A stretch of DNA of 64,000 nt from positions 62,001 through 126,000 of the forward strand of contig JACKNG010000005.1 of the NCBI GenBank assembly GCA_024235015.1, given 5' to 3'. A model generated the notes under the pieces. The model saw nothing but the letters and a program-made list of their open reading frames with translations, was not told the origin of the DNA and did not search any database. The position numbers were made by a program, and so were the translations under genes. How positions within the stretch are numbered: the first letter of the stretch is position 1; each line of letters begins with the position of its first letter. Positions 56,308 to 64,000 of the stretch are shown here, in pieces. Origin of the DNA: Gammaproteobacteria bacterium. GTDB lineage: Bacteria > Pseudomonadota > Gammaproteobacteria > Ga0077536.

Positions 56308-56359
56308 AAGTAAATTAATCTTTACTTAAATCCATAGATGGTAAAGACTCCATTACCAT
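56308..56359. promoter_or_regulatory. Two inverted repeats before and across the fic start
   Basis: Repeat one: AAGTAAA (56308-56314) and TTTACTT (56321-56327) with a 6-bp spacer. Repeat two: ATGGTAA (56338-56344) and TTACCAT (56353-56359) with an 8-bp spacer; its right arm covers the first bases of the Fic start codon. The AT-rich surroundings contrast with the GC-rich genome. They look like operators of a self-regulating or phage-type control; the repressor is unknown. Confidence 0.5.
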
Positions 56360-57509
56360 GCCCGCACAACCCACAGGCCAGTACATCACCACGTCCGTCG
56401 CCGGCGAATCCGTCGAGGCCTTCGTGCCCGATTCGCTGCCGCCCCGGCTCGCAGCCACAGACCTGGCGACACTCGACGGCCCTCTGCGCGCCGCCGAGGC
56501 AGCCCTCGCCAGGCTGGATCTCGCCGGCGAGATGATCCCCTCACTCGACTGGTTCATTTACGCCTTCGTGCGCAAGGAGGCCCTCCTCTCCTCCGAGATC
56601 GAGGGCACCCAGGCGACCCTGGTCGACGTGCTCGCCTGGGAGCAGGCCGACCAGGCCGGTGATTCCCGCATCGAGGACATCGAGGAAGTCACCAACTACG
56701 TCGCGGCCGTCAACCACGCTTTCGCGCAGATCCGCGCGCCGAAGGGCGTGCCACTCTCCGTGCGGCTCTTGAACGATTGCCACCGCCTGCTGATGGAGGG
56801 CGTGCGCGGCGCCGGCAAGCAGCCCGGCGAGCTGCGTCGCTCACAGAACTGGATCGGCGGCAGCCGGCCCGGCAATGCCGTGTTCGTGCCGCCGCCGCCC
56901 GAGCGGGTCGCCGCACTGCTGGGGGACCTGGAGCGCTATATCCACGGTGAGGATGCCCTCGCGCCACTGCTCCGCGTTGGCCTCGTCCACGTCCAGTTCG
57001 AAACCATCCATCCCTATCTCGACGGTAACGGCCGCCTCGGCCGCATGCTCATCGCGCTGCTGCTCGATCACTGGGGGCTCCTGCGAAGCCCGCTGCTCTA
57101 CCTGAGCCTCTACCTCAAGCAGAACCAGGCGGCCTACTACCGCTGGCTCTCCGCCATCCGCACCGAGGGCGACTGGATCGGCTGGCTGCGCTTCTTCCTC
57201 GACGGCGTGGCCGAAATCGCCGAGGACGCCACGCGTACCGCACGCAGCCTGTACGCCCGCGTGAGCGAGGACCGCCAGGTCCTGCTCGCCACACCTGGTA
57301 CCACAGTCACCGCCATCCAGCTCTTCGAACGGCTGCCTGAGCACCCGGTCATCACCATGCCGCTGGTCACCCGCTTGCTGGAAACCACCAAGCCCACCGC
57401 CGGCAAGGCGATTGACGTGCTGCTCAGGGCTGGCATCCTCGCCGAGGTGGGGGCGCGCAAGCGTGACCGGCTTTATCGGTACAGGGATTACCTGCGCTTG
57501 CTGGACTAG
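56358..57509 (+). CDS. Fic-family AMPylase-like protein
   Basis: A 383-aa Fic protein. The Fic loop IHPYLDGNGRLGRM has the catalytic His near residue 218 and an intact HPx(F/Y)xxGNGRxGR-like motif. The inhibitory (S/T)xxxE(G/N)-type helix appears as SSEIEG near residues 78-83. A C-terminal winged-helix-like part (ITMPLVTRLLETTKPTAGKAIDVLLRAG) follows, as in the common HTH-containing Fic family. AMP transfer to a target protein is expected. The next gene, hsdR, begins 119 bp after its stop. Confidence 0.9.
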   Translation: MPAQPTGQYITTSVAGESVEAFVPDSLPPRLAATDLATLDGPLRAAEAALARLDLAGEMIPSLDWFIYAFVRKEALLSSEIEGTQATLVDVLAWEQADQAGDSRIEDIEEVTNYVAAVNHAFAQIRAPKGVPLSVRLLNDCHRLLMEGVRGAGKQPGELRRSQNWIGGSRPGNAVFVPPPPERVAALLGDLERYIHGEDALAPLLRVGLVHVQFETIHPYLDGNGRLGRMLIALLLDHWGLLRSPLLYLSLYLKQNQAAYYRWLSAIRTEGDWIGWLRFFLDGVAEIAEDATRTARSLYARVSEDRQVLLATPGTTVTAIQLFERLPEHPVITMPLVTRLLETTKPTAGKAIDVLLRAGILAEVGARKRDRLYRYRDYLRLLD

Positions 57510-57628
57510 CCCAATGGCAGTTGTAAGAAATTGTGTCCCGGCATCCGCACAACCCATGCGGGCGTAGGCAAGGCGGTCCGGCGGTGGCCTACGATGAAAC
57601 GATGTCCATTCGGGGCGGGGGCAGGCGC

Positions 57629-59659
57629 ATGAACAAGAAAGATCTCACCGAGGCGGACATCCGCACCAAGTTCATCACCCCTGCCCTCGACAAAGACAAG
57701 CACGGCGCCTGGGACCTCATGACCCAGCTTCTCGAGGAGCACTACTTCACCAAGGGACGGGTGATCGTACGGGGGCAGACCGTCCATCGCGGCGAGGCCA
57801 AGAAGGCCGACTACATCCTGTTCTACAAGCCGAACATCCCCATCGCCGTCATCGAAGCGAAGGACAACAACCAACCCGTCGGCGCGGGGATGCAACAGGC
57901 GCTCGACTACGCGGAAACCCTCGACCTGCCTTTCGCGTACAGCTCGAACGGCGACGCGTTTCTCGAACACAGCCGCCTGGCCGGCGCGAATCCCGTGGAA
58001 CGCGAGATTCCCCTCGACCAATTCCCGAGCCCGGAGGAACTCTGGCAACGCTACAGCGCCGCCAAGGGCTACACGCCCGAGCAGCAAGCCGTCGCAACCT
58101 TCGACTATTACGACGACGGCAGCGGCAAGAAGCCCCGTTACTACCAGCTCAATGCCATCAATCGCACGGTGGACGCCATCGCCCGCGGCGAGGACCGCAT
58201 CCTGCTCGTCATGGCCACCGGTACCGGCAAGACCTACACCGCCTTCCAGATCATCTGGCGCCTGTGGAAGTCCGGCGCGAAGAAACGCATTCTCTTCCTC
58301 GTCGACCGCAACATCCTCGCCGACCAGACCAAGACCAACGACTTCAAGCCCTTTGGTCAGGCGATGACCAAGATCACTCACCGTACCGTCGACAAGTCCT
58401 ACGAGATCTACCTCTGCCTCTACCAGGCCGTTACCGGCACCGAGGAGGCGAGCAACATCTACAAGCAGTTCTCGTCGGATTTCTTCGATCTGATCGTCGT
58501 CGACGAATGCCATCGCGGCAGCGCCGCTGCCGACGCTGCCTGGCGGCAGGTTCTCGAATACTTCGCCGCGGCCACCCAGATCGGCCTCACCGCCACGCCG
58601 AAGGAAACCCGCGAGGTTTCGAATATCGAGTATTTCGGCGAGCCCATTTACACCTACTCGCTGCGCCAGGGCATCAACGATGGCTTCCTCGCGCCTTACA
58701 AGGTCGTGCGCATCGGCCTCGACAAGGACCTCGACGGCTGGCGGCCCGAGGCCGGCAAGCTCGACAAGTACGGCTTCGAGATCGAGGACCGCGAATACAA
58801 CCTGCGCGACATGGACCGCAATCTCGTGCTCGAACGGCGCACCGCGCGCGTGGCCGAGAAGATCACGGAGTTTCTCAGGGCCACCAATCGCTATGCCAAG
58901 ACGATCGTGTTCTGCGAGAACATCGACCACGCCGAGCGCATGCGCCAGGCGCTGGTGAACGCCAATCCGGATCTCGCCGCCGAGAACAGCAAGTACGTCA
59001 TGCGCATCACCGGCGACAACAACGAGGGCAAAGCGCAGCTCGACAACTTCATCGATCCGGAATCGACCTACCCCGTCATCGCGACCACCTCGCAGCTCAT
59101 GTCCACCGGTGTCGACGCCCAGACCTGCCACCTGATCGTGCTCGACAAGCGCATCAACAGCATGACCGAGTTCAAGCAGATCATCGGGCGCGGCACCCGC
59201 ATCAACGAAGACTACGACAAGTTCTTCTTCACCATCATGGACTTCAAGCAGGCGACGGCGCTGTTCGCCGACCCCGACTTCGACGGCGATCCGGTCCAGA
59301 TCTACGAGCCCGGGCCGGATGAGCCCGTCGTCCCGCCGGGCGACTCACCGCTACCCGGCGAAGACGAACCGCCGGGCGGCACCGTCGTCGACCCGCCACC
59401 GCCCACGGTCCCTGGCGGCGAGGAGCCCGGCGCCCCACGGCGTTACTACGTCGATGACGTCGAAGTGAGTGTCGCCACCGAGCGCGTGCAATACCTCGAT
59501 GCCGATGGCCGCCTCATCACCGAATCGCTCACCGACTATTCCCGCAAGACGGTGCACAAGTCCTTCGCGACGCTCACCGACTTCCTCACGACCTGGAACG
59601 CGGCCGATCATGAAGAAAGCCCTGATCGAAGAGCTGGCCGTCCAGGGGGTCTTCCTTGA
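57629..59659 (+). CDS. hsdR: Type I restriction enzyme HsdR, main part (frameshifted)
   Basis: A 676-aa frame: N-terminal nuclease domain (VIEAKDNNQPVGAGMQQALDYAE near residue 75), helicase motif I MATGTGKT (residues 195-202), DECH in VVDECHRGS, and motif VI QIIGRGTRINED. A Pro/Gly/Glu-rich linker follows. After TDFLTTWNAAD the frame leaves the family pattern and stops 27 codons later. The missing C-terminal domain is in another frame from 59610. Removing one G near 59612 would give a normal 790-aa HsdR. So the copy is either inactive, split, or affected by a sequence error. ATG at MNKKDL is preferred over two upstream ATGs. Confidence 0.9.
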   Translation: MNKKDLTEADIRTKFITPALDKDKHGAWDLMTQLLEEHYFTKGRVIVRGQTVHRGEAKKADYILFYKPNIPIAVIEAKDNNQPVGAGMQQALDYAETLDLPFAYSSNGDAFLEHSRLAGANPVEREIPLDQFPSPEELWQRYSAAKGYTPEQQAVATFDYYDDGSGKKPRYYQLNAINRTVDAIARGEDRILLVMATGTGKTYTAFQIIWRLWKSGAKKRILFLVDRNILADQTKTNDFKPFGQAMTKITHRTVDKSYEIYLCLYQAVTGTEEASNIYKQFSSDFFDLIVVDECHRGSAAADAAWRQVLEYFAAATQIGLTATPKETREVSNIEYFGEPIYTYSLRQGINDGFLAPYKVVRIGLDKDLDGWRPEAGKLDKYGFEIEDREYNLRDMDRNLVLERRTARVAEKITEFLRATNRYAKTIVFCENIDHAERMRQALVNANPDLAAENSKYVMRITGDNNEGKAQLDNFIDPESTYPVIATTSQLMSTGVDAQTCHLIVLDKRINSMTEFKQIIGRGTRINEDYDKFFFTIMDFKQATALFADPDFDGDPVQIYEPGPDEPVVPPGDSPLPGEDEPPGGTVVDPPPPTVPGGEEPGAPRRYYVDDVEVSVATERVQYLDADGRLITESLTDYSRKTVHKSFATLTDFLTTWNAADHEESPDRRAGRPGGLP

Positions 59660-60002
59660 CGAACTGGCCGAGCAGGTCGGCCGCGACTACGACGCGTTCG
59701 ACCTCATCTGCCACGTCGCCTACGACCAACCGCCACTCACGCGCAGGGAACGCGCCGAGGGCGTCAGGAAGCGCAACGTCTTCGGCCAGTACGGCGACCA
59801 GGCCCGTGCGGTCCTCGACGCCCTGCTCGCCAAGTACGCCGACAGCGGCATCCAGAGCGTCGAATCGATGGAGATCCTCAAGGTCGATCCCCTGCGAGGC
59901 TTCGGCACGCCGATCGAGATCGTCCAGCTCTTCGGTGGCAAGGCGGGCTATCGCGCCGCCGTACATCACCTCGAAGCCGAGCTCTACGCACACGCCGCAT
60001 GA
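59610..60002 (+). CDS. hsdR: HsdR C-terminal domain in the shifted frame
   Basis: A 130-aa frame starting ATGAAGAAAGCC. KKALIEELAVQGVFLDELAEQ, DAFDLICHVAYDQPPLTRRERAE, NVFGQYGD and FGTPIEIVQLFGGK together are the EcoEI-type HsdR C-terminal domain, normally fused to the helicase. It overlaps the main part by 50 bp. It may be expressed as a separate chain from its own ATG, or be joined by frameshifting. Its stop overlaps the next gene by 4 bp. Confidence 0.85.
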   Translation: MKKALIEELAVQGVFLDELAEQVGRDYDAFDLICHVAYDQPPLTRRERAEGVRKRNVFGQYGDQARAVLDALLAKYADSGIQSVESMEILKVDPLRGFGTPIEIVQLFGGKAGYRAAVHHLEAELYAHAA

Positions 60003-60568
60003 CCTCCACGGCCGAGCAACTGCGCTGGGAAGACGTGTCCGAGGCGGCGGCGGCCATGTTCCACGTCTGGCAGGGCGGCGGCGAGCTGGCGTGGGCTGAG
60101 GAGTGCTGGCAACACCTGACCGCGGCCGGGCTCACCCCAGCCGGCACGGTGCTGGAGACGACGGCGACCTGCCTGCGCCTGGTCGAACTCGCCCGTATCT
60201 ACGAAGCGTTCAGCGGGCTCGCCTGGGATGAGAATCCGCACACGCCGGTGACCCTGCTCGCCGAAAATCTCGCCATAGACCCCTTGGCGCTCGGCATCAT
60301 CGCGGCTGCTTCGACCAGTGAATCCTTCGCGGCCTGCGTCGACCCATACGAACTCTACCAATCCACCCTGCACGCGGCTGCGGGCGCCCGGCGCGCCGAG
60401 ATCTTCCAATGCCTCGTCGAGGCTTACGACGGCGAAATCAACCTGTATTCGAGACTATCGAAAACCAATCAAGCACCCGACGCCGAGGATGACGAGGACG
60501 CGCTCGAACCCACCTTCCCCAATGTCGACGCGTTCGCCTACGTCCAGAACGGCTTCCAATACGACTAG
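59999..60568 (+). CDS. Unrecognised gene between hsdR and hsdM
   Basis: A 189-aa acidic protein with helical, Ala/Leu/Glu-rich composition and a conserved-looking core (WQGGGELAWAEECWQHL near residue 25, then PHTPVTLLAENLAIDPLALGI). No signal, membrane segment or known motif is visible. The start overlaps the hsdR stop (ATGA) and 6 bp separate its stop from hsdM, so it is a full member of the restriction operon. It could be an accessory, anti-restriction or regulatory protein; nothing in the sequence decides. Confidence 0.75.
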   Translation: MTSTAEQLRWEDVSEAAAAMFHVWQGGGELAWAEECWQHLTAAGLTPAGTVLETTATCLRLVELARIYEAFSGLAWDENPHTPVTLLAENLAIDPLALGIIAAASTSESFAACVDPYELYQSTLHAAAGARRAEIFQCLVEAYDGEINLYSRLSKTNQAPDAEDDEDALEPTFPNVDAFAYVQNGFQYD

Positions 60569-60574
60569 CAACCC

Positions 60575-62056
60575 ATGCCCAACATCAGCAATCTCGTCAA
60601 ATCCATCCAGGACATCATGCGCAAGGACGCCGGCACCTACGGCGATGCCCAGCGCATCGAACAGATGGCCTGGCTGTTCTTCCTCAAGATTTTCGATGAC
60701 CGCGAGACTCAGGCCGAACTCTTCGACGACGACTACAAGTCCCCGCTCAAGGACCACCTGCGCTGGCGCAACTGGGCGGCGCACGAGGAGGGCATGACCG
60801 GCGAAGCCCTGCTCGCTTTCGTCAACAACACGCTCCTCCCGGCGCTGAAGAGCCTGACGGCCGGCCAGGACCATATCGCCGGGCTCATCCGCATGACCTT
60901 CGAGGATGCCAACAACTACATGAAGAACGGCACCCTGATGCGGCAGGTCATCAACAAGATCAACGGCATCGATTTCAATGCCTCCGAAGACCGCCACCTG
61001 TTCGGCGACATCTACGAGAAGATCCTGAAAGACCTGCAGTCGGCCGGGAACGCCGGTGAGTTCTACACCCCGCGCGCGGTGACCCAATTCATCGTCGAGC
61101 AGGTCGATCCGCGCCTCGGGGAGACGGTCTTCGACCCGGCCTGCGGCACTGGCGGCTTTCTCACCTGCGCCATCGACCACCTGCGCGACCAGGCCAGGAC
61201 CGACAAGGACATGGCCACCCTGCAGAGTTGTTTCTCAGGGATCGAGAAGAAACACCTGCCGCACGTGCTGTGCATGACCAACCTCATGCTGCACGGCATC
61301 GACGTGCCGTCCAACGTGCGCCACGACAACACGCTCTCGCGGCCGCTCACCGACTGGAAGCCGAAGGAATACGTCGACGTCATCGTCACCAACCCGCCGT
61401 TCGGCGGCATGGAGGAGGACGGCATCGAGGCCAACTTCCCGAGCGAGTTCCGTACCCGCGAGACCGCCGACCTCTTCCTCGTGCTCATCATGCGTGTGCT
61501 GAAACCCGGCGGCCGCGCCGGGCTCGTGTTGCCTGACGGCACGCTGTTCGGCGAAGGCGTGAAGACGCGGATCAAGGAGAAGCTCCTCGCCGAGTGCAAC
61601 CTGCACACCATCGTCCGGCTGCCGAACGGCGTCTTCAATCCCTACACCGGCATCAAGACCAATCTACTTTTTTTCACCAAGGGTCAGCCGACGAAGGAAG
61701 TCTGGTACTACGAGCATCCCTATCCCGAGGGTGCGAAAAGCTACAACAAGGGCAAACCCATCCGGATCGAGGAGTTCAAGTCAGAGAAGAAATGGTGGGG
61801 CAAGCCCGACAAGAACGGTCTGTACAGCAAGCGCAAGGAAACCGAGCAAGCCTGGCGCGTCAGCATCGAGGACATCAAGGTCGGGAACTACAACCTGGAC
61901 CTCAAGAATCCGCACAATGCGGACACAGGCCCTGGCAAGGTCGACGACCTCCTGCCCGAGTACGAAGCGCTTCTCACCCAGATCTCGGAGACACGCGGCA
62001 AGCTGAAGCAGGAACTCCACCACGCGCTCATGGCGACCACCGGACCGACGGAATGA
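60575..62056 (+). CDS. hsdM: Type I modification methyltransferase HsdM
   Basis: A 493-aa N6-adenine methyltransferase. SAM motif FDPACGTGGFLTCAI near residue 187, and the catalytic NPPFGG near residue 273, are intact; an N-terminal helical HsdM_N domain (QDIMRKDAGTYGDAQRIEQM) precedes them. With HsdS it modifies the host site to protect it. The stop overlaps hsdS by 4 bp. Confidence 0.95.
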   Translation: MPNISNLVKSIQDIMRKDAGTYGDAQRIEQMAWLFFLKIFDDRETQAELFDDDYKSPLKDHLRWRNWAAHEEGMTGEALLAFVNNTLLPALKSLTAGQDHIAGLIRMTFEDANNYMKNGTLMRQVINKINGIDFNASEDRHLFGDIYEKILKDLQSAGNAGEFYTPRAVTQFIVEQVDPRLGETVFDPACGTGGFLTCAIDHLRDQARTDKDMATLQSCFSGIEKKHLPHVLCMTNLMLHGIDVPSNVRHDNTLSRPLTDWKPKEYVDVIVTNPPFGGMEEDGIEANFPSEFRTRETADLFLVLIMRVLKPGGRAGLVLPDGTLFGEGVKTRIKEKLLAECNLHTIVRLPNGVFNPYTGIKTNLLFFTKGQPTKEVWYYEHPYPEGAKSYNKGKPIRIEEFKSEKKWWGKPDKNGLYSKRKETEQAWRVSIEDIKVGNYNLDLKNPHNADTGPGKVDDLLPEYEALLTQISETRGKLKQELHHALMATTGPTE

Positions 62057-63771
62057 AGCTGACGACCTTCTTTGAGAAGTACGACCAAATCGCCGGCGCG
62101 CCCGATGCGGTGACGAAGATTAGGGAGTTGGTGCTCGATCTGGCGATGCGGGGAAACCTAATTGAGCGGAAATCCCACGAAGGTGACGGCCATTCGCTGC
62201 TGAAAACGCTCCGCACGCTCCCGCCCGAAAGGAACTCGAAATCCAGGACGCCGAAGGACATCACAGTCGAACCCGAGACCCCGTTGGAGATTCCAAGCCA
62301 TTGGGCGCTCACGACGGTGGAGAACACTACGCGCGAAACAGGGTTTTTCTGCGACGGCGACTGGGTAGAGAGTAAAGACCAAGATCCGGATGGCGACGTT
62401 CGGTTGATTCAGTTGGCAGATGTTGGCGACGGTCAGTATCGCGACCGGTCGTCGCGTTTCATGACGAAGGCCGCGGCTACGCGACTCAACTGTTCGTACC
62501 TCGAGCCGGGCGACATCCTCATTGCGCGGATGCCGGACCCACTTGGGCGCTGTTGCCGATTTCCCGGTGACTCAAAACCCGCGGTGACTGTCGTAGATGT
62601 CTGCATCCTCCGGCCGAATGTCAGCTTTTTCGATCCGGATTTTGTTGTTATTGCGATAAATTGCCCACGATTCCGACGATTAGTGTCGGCACTGGCTACT
62701 GGCACAACTAGGAGCCGTATCTCCCGAAGCAACCTAGGCGGCCTTCCAATTCCACTCCCACCCCTCGCCGAGCAGAAGCGCATCGTGGCGAAGGTGGATG
62801 AGTTGATGGCCTTGTGTGATCGGCTGGAGGCGCAGCAGCAGGAACGCGACACTCGGCGCACCGCACTCGCCCACGCCTCGCTGGCCCGCTTCGCCGATGC
62901 GCCCACCCCGACCAACCTCCAGTTCCTCTTTCACAAGTCCTACGACATCGAGCCAGGCGACCTACGTCATTCAATTCTCTCCCTTGCTGTTCGAGGCAAA
63001 CTGATTCCGCAAGACCCCAAGGACGAATCCGCGCAAGAATTGCTTAAGAGGATCTCAAATCAACGAGCAACACTGGTCGCTTCCGAGAACCGTCGAAAAT
63101 CTAAACCTTGCCGGCAGTTCATGGCCGGAGACGCTCCGCATGACGTTCCTGAGACCTGGGCTTGGACTCTGCTTGGAGAAATCAGCGATATCGGAACGGG
63201 CAGTACGCCGTCGCGTACAGAGTCATCGTATTGGATGGGCGGAACGGTTCCTTGGATAACCAGTGGCTTGACGTCCCGCTCCACAATTGCCGAAGCAGAC
63301 GAATATGTGACCGCGGCGGCAGTGAAGGCACACCGGCTGCGGATCTATCCCCCAGGAACACTACTCGTGGCACTGTACGGTCAAGGCAAAACTCGCGGTC
63401 AAGTCGCGACACTGGAAATCAAGGCCACGATCAATCAAGCGTGTGCGGCTATTTGCCCGCTGGTTGGAATCCAACCGATGCAAGAATACCTGAAACTACT
63501 TCTCGAGAAGCAGTACGACGAGATGCGGGCACTTTCTGCCGGTGGAGCGCAACCAAATCTCAATGTTCAGAAAATCAAGGAGGTATTCGTCCCACTCCCG
63601 CCTATCGCGGAGCAACGCCGCATCGTCGCCAAAGTGGGTCAACTGATGGCGGTTGTCGACGAGCTTGAGACGCAACTCGCCAGCTCCCGAACCGCCGCCA
63701 AGAACCTCCTCGAAGCCCTTGTCGCCGAACTCACTGCTGCCGGCGCGTCATCGCCCAAGGTGTCCGCGTAA
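62053..63771 (+). CDS. hsdS: Type I specificity subunit HsdS
   Basis: A 572-aa S subunit. Two target-recognition domains are separated by two near-identical conserved spacers: PLPPLAEQKRIVAKVDELMALCDRLEAQ near residues 232-260 (shown in part) and PLPPIAEQRRIVAKVGQLMAVVDELETQL near 513-540. The recognised sequence cannot be read. Base composition in the TRD-coding parts is visibly less GC-rich than the flanks, as usual for exchanged domains. Confidence 0.95.
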   Translation: MKLTTFFEKYDQIAGAPDAVTKIRELVLDLAMRGNLIERKSHEGDGHSLLKTLRTLPPERNSKSRTPKDITVEPETPLEIPSHWALTTVENTTRETGFFCDGDWVESKDQDPDGDVRLIQLADVGDGQYRDRSSRFMTKAAATRLNCSYLEPGDILIARMPDPLGRCCRFPGDSKPAVTVVDVCILRPNVSFFDPDFVVIAINCPRFRRLVSALATGTTRSRISRSNLGGLPIPLPPLAEQKRIVAKVDELMALCDRLEAQQQERDTRRTALAHASLARFADAPTPTNLQFLFHKSYDIEPGDLRHSILSLAVRGKLIPQDPKDESAQELLKRISNQRATLVASENRRKSKPCRQFMAGDAPHDVPETWAWTLLGEISDIGTGSTPSRTESSYWMGGTVPWITSGLTSRSTIAEADEYVTAAAVKAHRLRIYPPGTLLVALYGQGKTRGQVATLEIKATINQACAAICPLVGIQPMQEYLKLLLEKQYDEMRALSAGGAQPNLNVQKIKEVFVPLPPIAEQRRIVAKVGQLMAVVDELETQLASSRTAAKNLLEALVAELTAAGASSPKVSA

Positions 63772-63835
63772 CCAGTGAAGCTCCGCCGATTCGAGTCGGG
63801 AAGACACAGCCCGCCAGCCACTACATAGGTGAACC

Positions 63836-64000
63836 ATGCCCATTCAGCATTCAATCTGGACCGTCGGCGCCGAACCCAAGGCACTGGAGACCAGCCGGCT
63901 GGCCAGCGAACAGACGCTGGAGGAGATGATCGTCCGCGATTCGCGCGTGCTCTCCGGCGAGTGGATGCTGATCGGGCGGCAGGAAGTCACCAGCTTCGGC
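63836..64000 (+). CDS. DUF91/NucS-like nuclease-domain protein (partial)
   Basis: The 55 visible residues, opening MPIQHSIWTVG and continuing with SRLASEQTLEEMIVRD and GEWMLIGRQEVTSFG, resemble the N-terminus of the DUF91/NucS-type endonuclease family found beside restriction systems. The gene runs off the window, so its active site cannot be checked. It lies 64 bp after hsdS and may extend the defence island. Confidence 0.65.
   Translation, partial: MPIQHSIWTVGAEPKALETSRLASEQTLEEMIVRDSRVLSGEWMLIGRQEVTSFG

Noticed and set aside
57506..59131. 541-codon minus-strand frame opposite hsdR
   Set aside because: Antisense shadow; hsdR has complete helicase motifs in the plus frame.

Overview
This window is a GC-rich bacterial chromosome segment with dense, mostly operonic genes. 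HspQ, DarP (YjgA), an RNase AM/TrpH-type PHP protein, YgiQ, an MlaC-like protein and REP/BIME-type hairpins together point to a gammaproteobacterium. The many oxygenases and acyl-CoA genes fit a degrader of aromatics or hydrocarbons. The species cannot be named from the sequence alone.

Region by region. 0-4 kb: the phenylacetyl-CoA epoxidase operon paaABCDE followed by the start of a PaaX-type repressor, all on the minus strand. A luciferase-like monooxygenase faces it across an AT-rich intergenic region that holds a 35-bp inverted repeat. 5-6 kb: a two-subunit thiamine-diphosphate decarboxylase of the sulfopyruvate/phosphonopyruvate type. 6-10.5 kb: MlaC-like protein, SDR, cytochrome P450, rhodanese, limonene-epoxide-hydrolase-like protein. 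10.5-14 kb: a 1167-residue multi-PAS hybrid histidine kinase. 14-33 kb: mixed housekeeping and catabolic genes (DUF6498-type membrane protein, YgiQ, UPF0126 channel-like protein, UspA, DarP, epoxide-hydrolase-like protein, HspQ, PHP phosphoesterase, enoyl-CoA hydratase/VOC pair, thioesterase, exported methyltransferase, J-domain protein, SirB1-like, deazaflavin-type oxidoreductase, LysR with a divergent DODA-type dioxygenase, YceI, CDGSH, carboxymuconolactone decarboxylase family, YbaN).

33.2-41.8 kb stands apart. By my gene calls only about half of it is coding, and related repeats (core GGTGTCAGGTTTATT) lie at both ends. It carries an OmpA-type lipoprotein, a CsbD-like protein, a sugar transferase, two Crp/Fnr-family regulators, an lmo0937-type mini membrane protein, a GGDEF protein and a glycine-zipper lipoprotein. 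A 16-bp palindrome of the form GTTCGRTAYCGMAC occurs upstream of three of its minus-strand genes. In two cases it lies 20-21 nt ahead of a -10-like hexamer, which is what a class II Crp/Fnr-type activator site would look like. This is the best candidate in the window for an undescribed local regulon.

41.8-47 kb: a VapBC-type toxin-antitoxin pair and a four-gene ABC efflux-type system (membrane fusion protein, ATPase, two permeases). 47-56 kb: alanine dehydrogenase; an acyl/acetyl-CoA synthetase-E1alpha-E1beta-E2-acyl carrier protein operon with no E3; an aminotransferase fused translationally to a carbamate-kinase-like gene. 56-64 kb is a defence-type island: a Fic protein with inverted repeats at its promoter, then type I restriction-modification. 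hsdR is split by a +1 frameshift before its C-terminal domain and is followed by an unrecognised 189-aa gene, hsdM and hsdS. The window ends inside a DUF91/NucS-like gene.

All functional calls rest on reading motifs in translated sequence; no database search was run.
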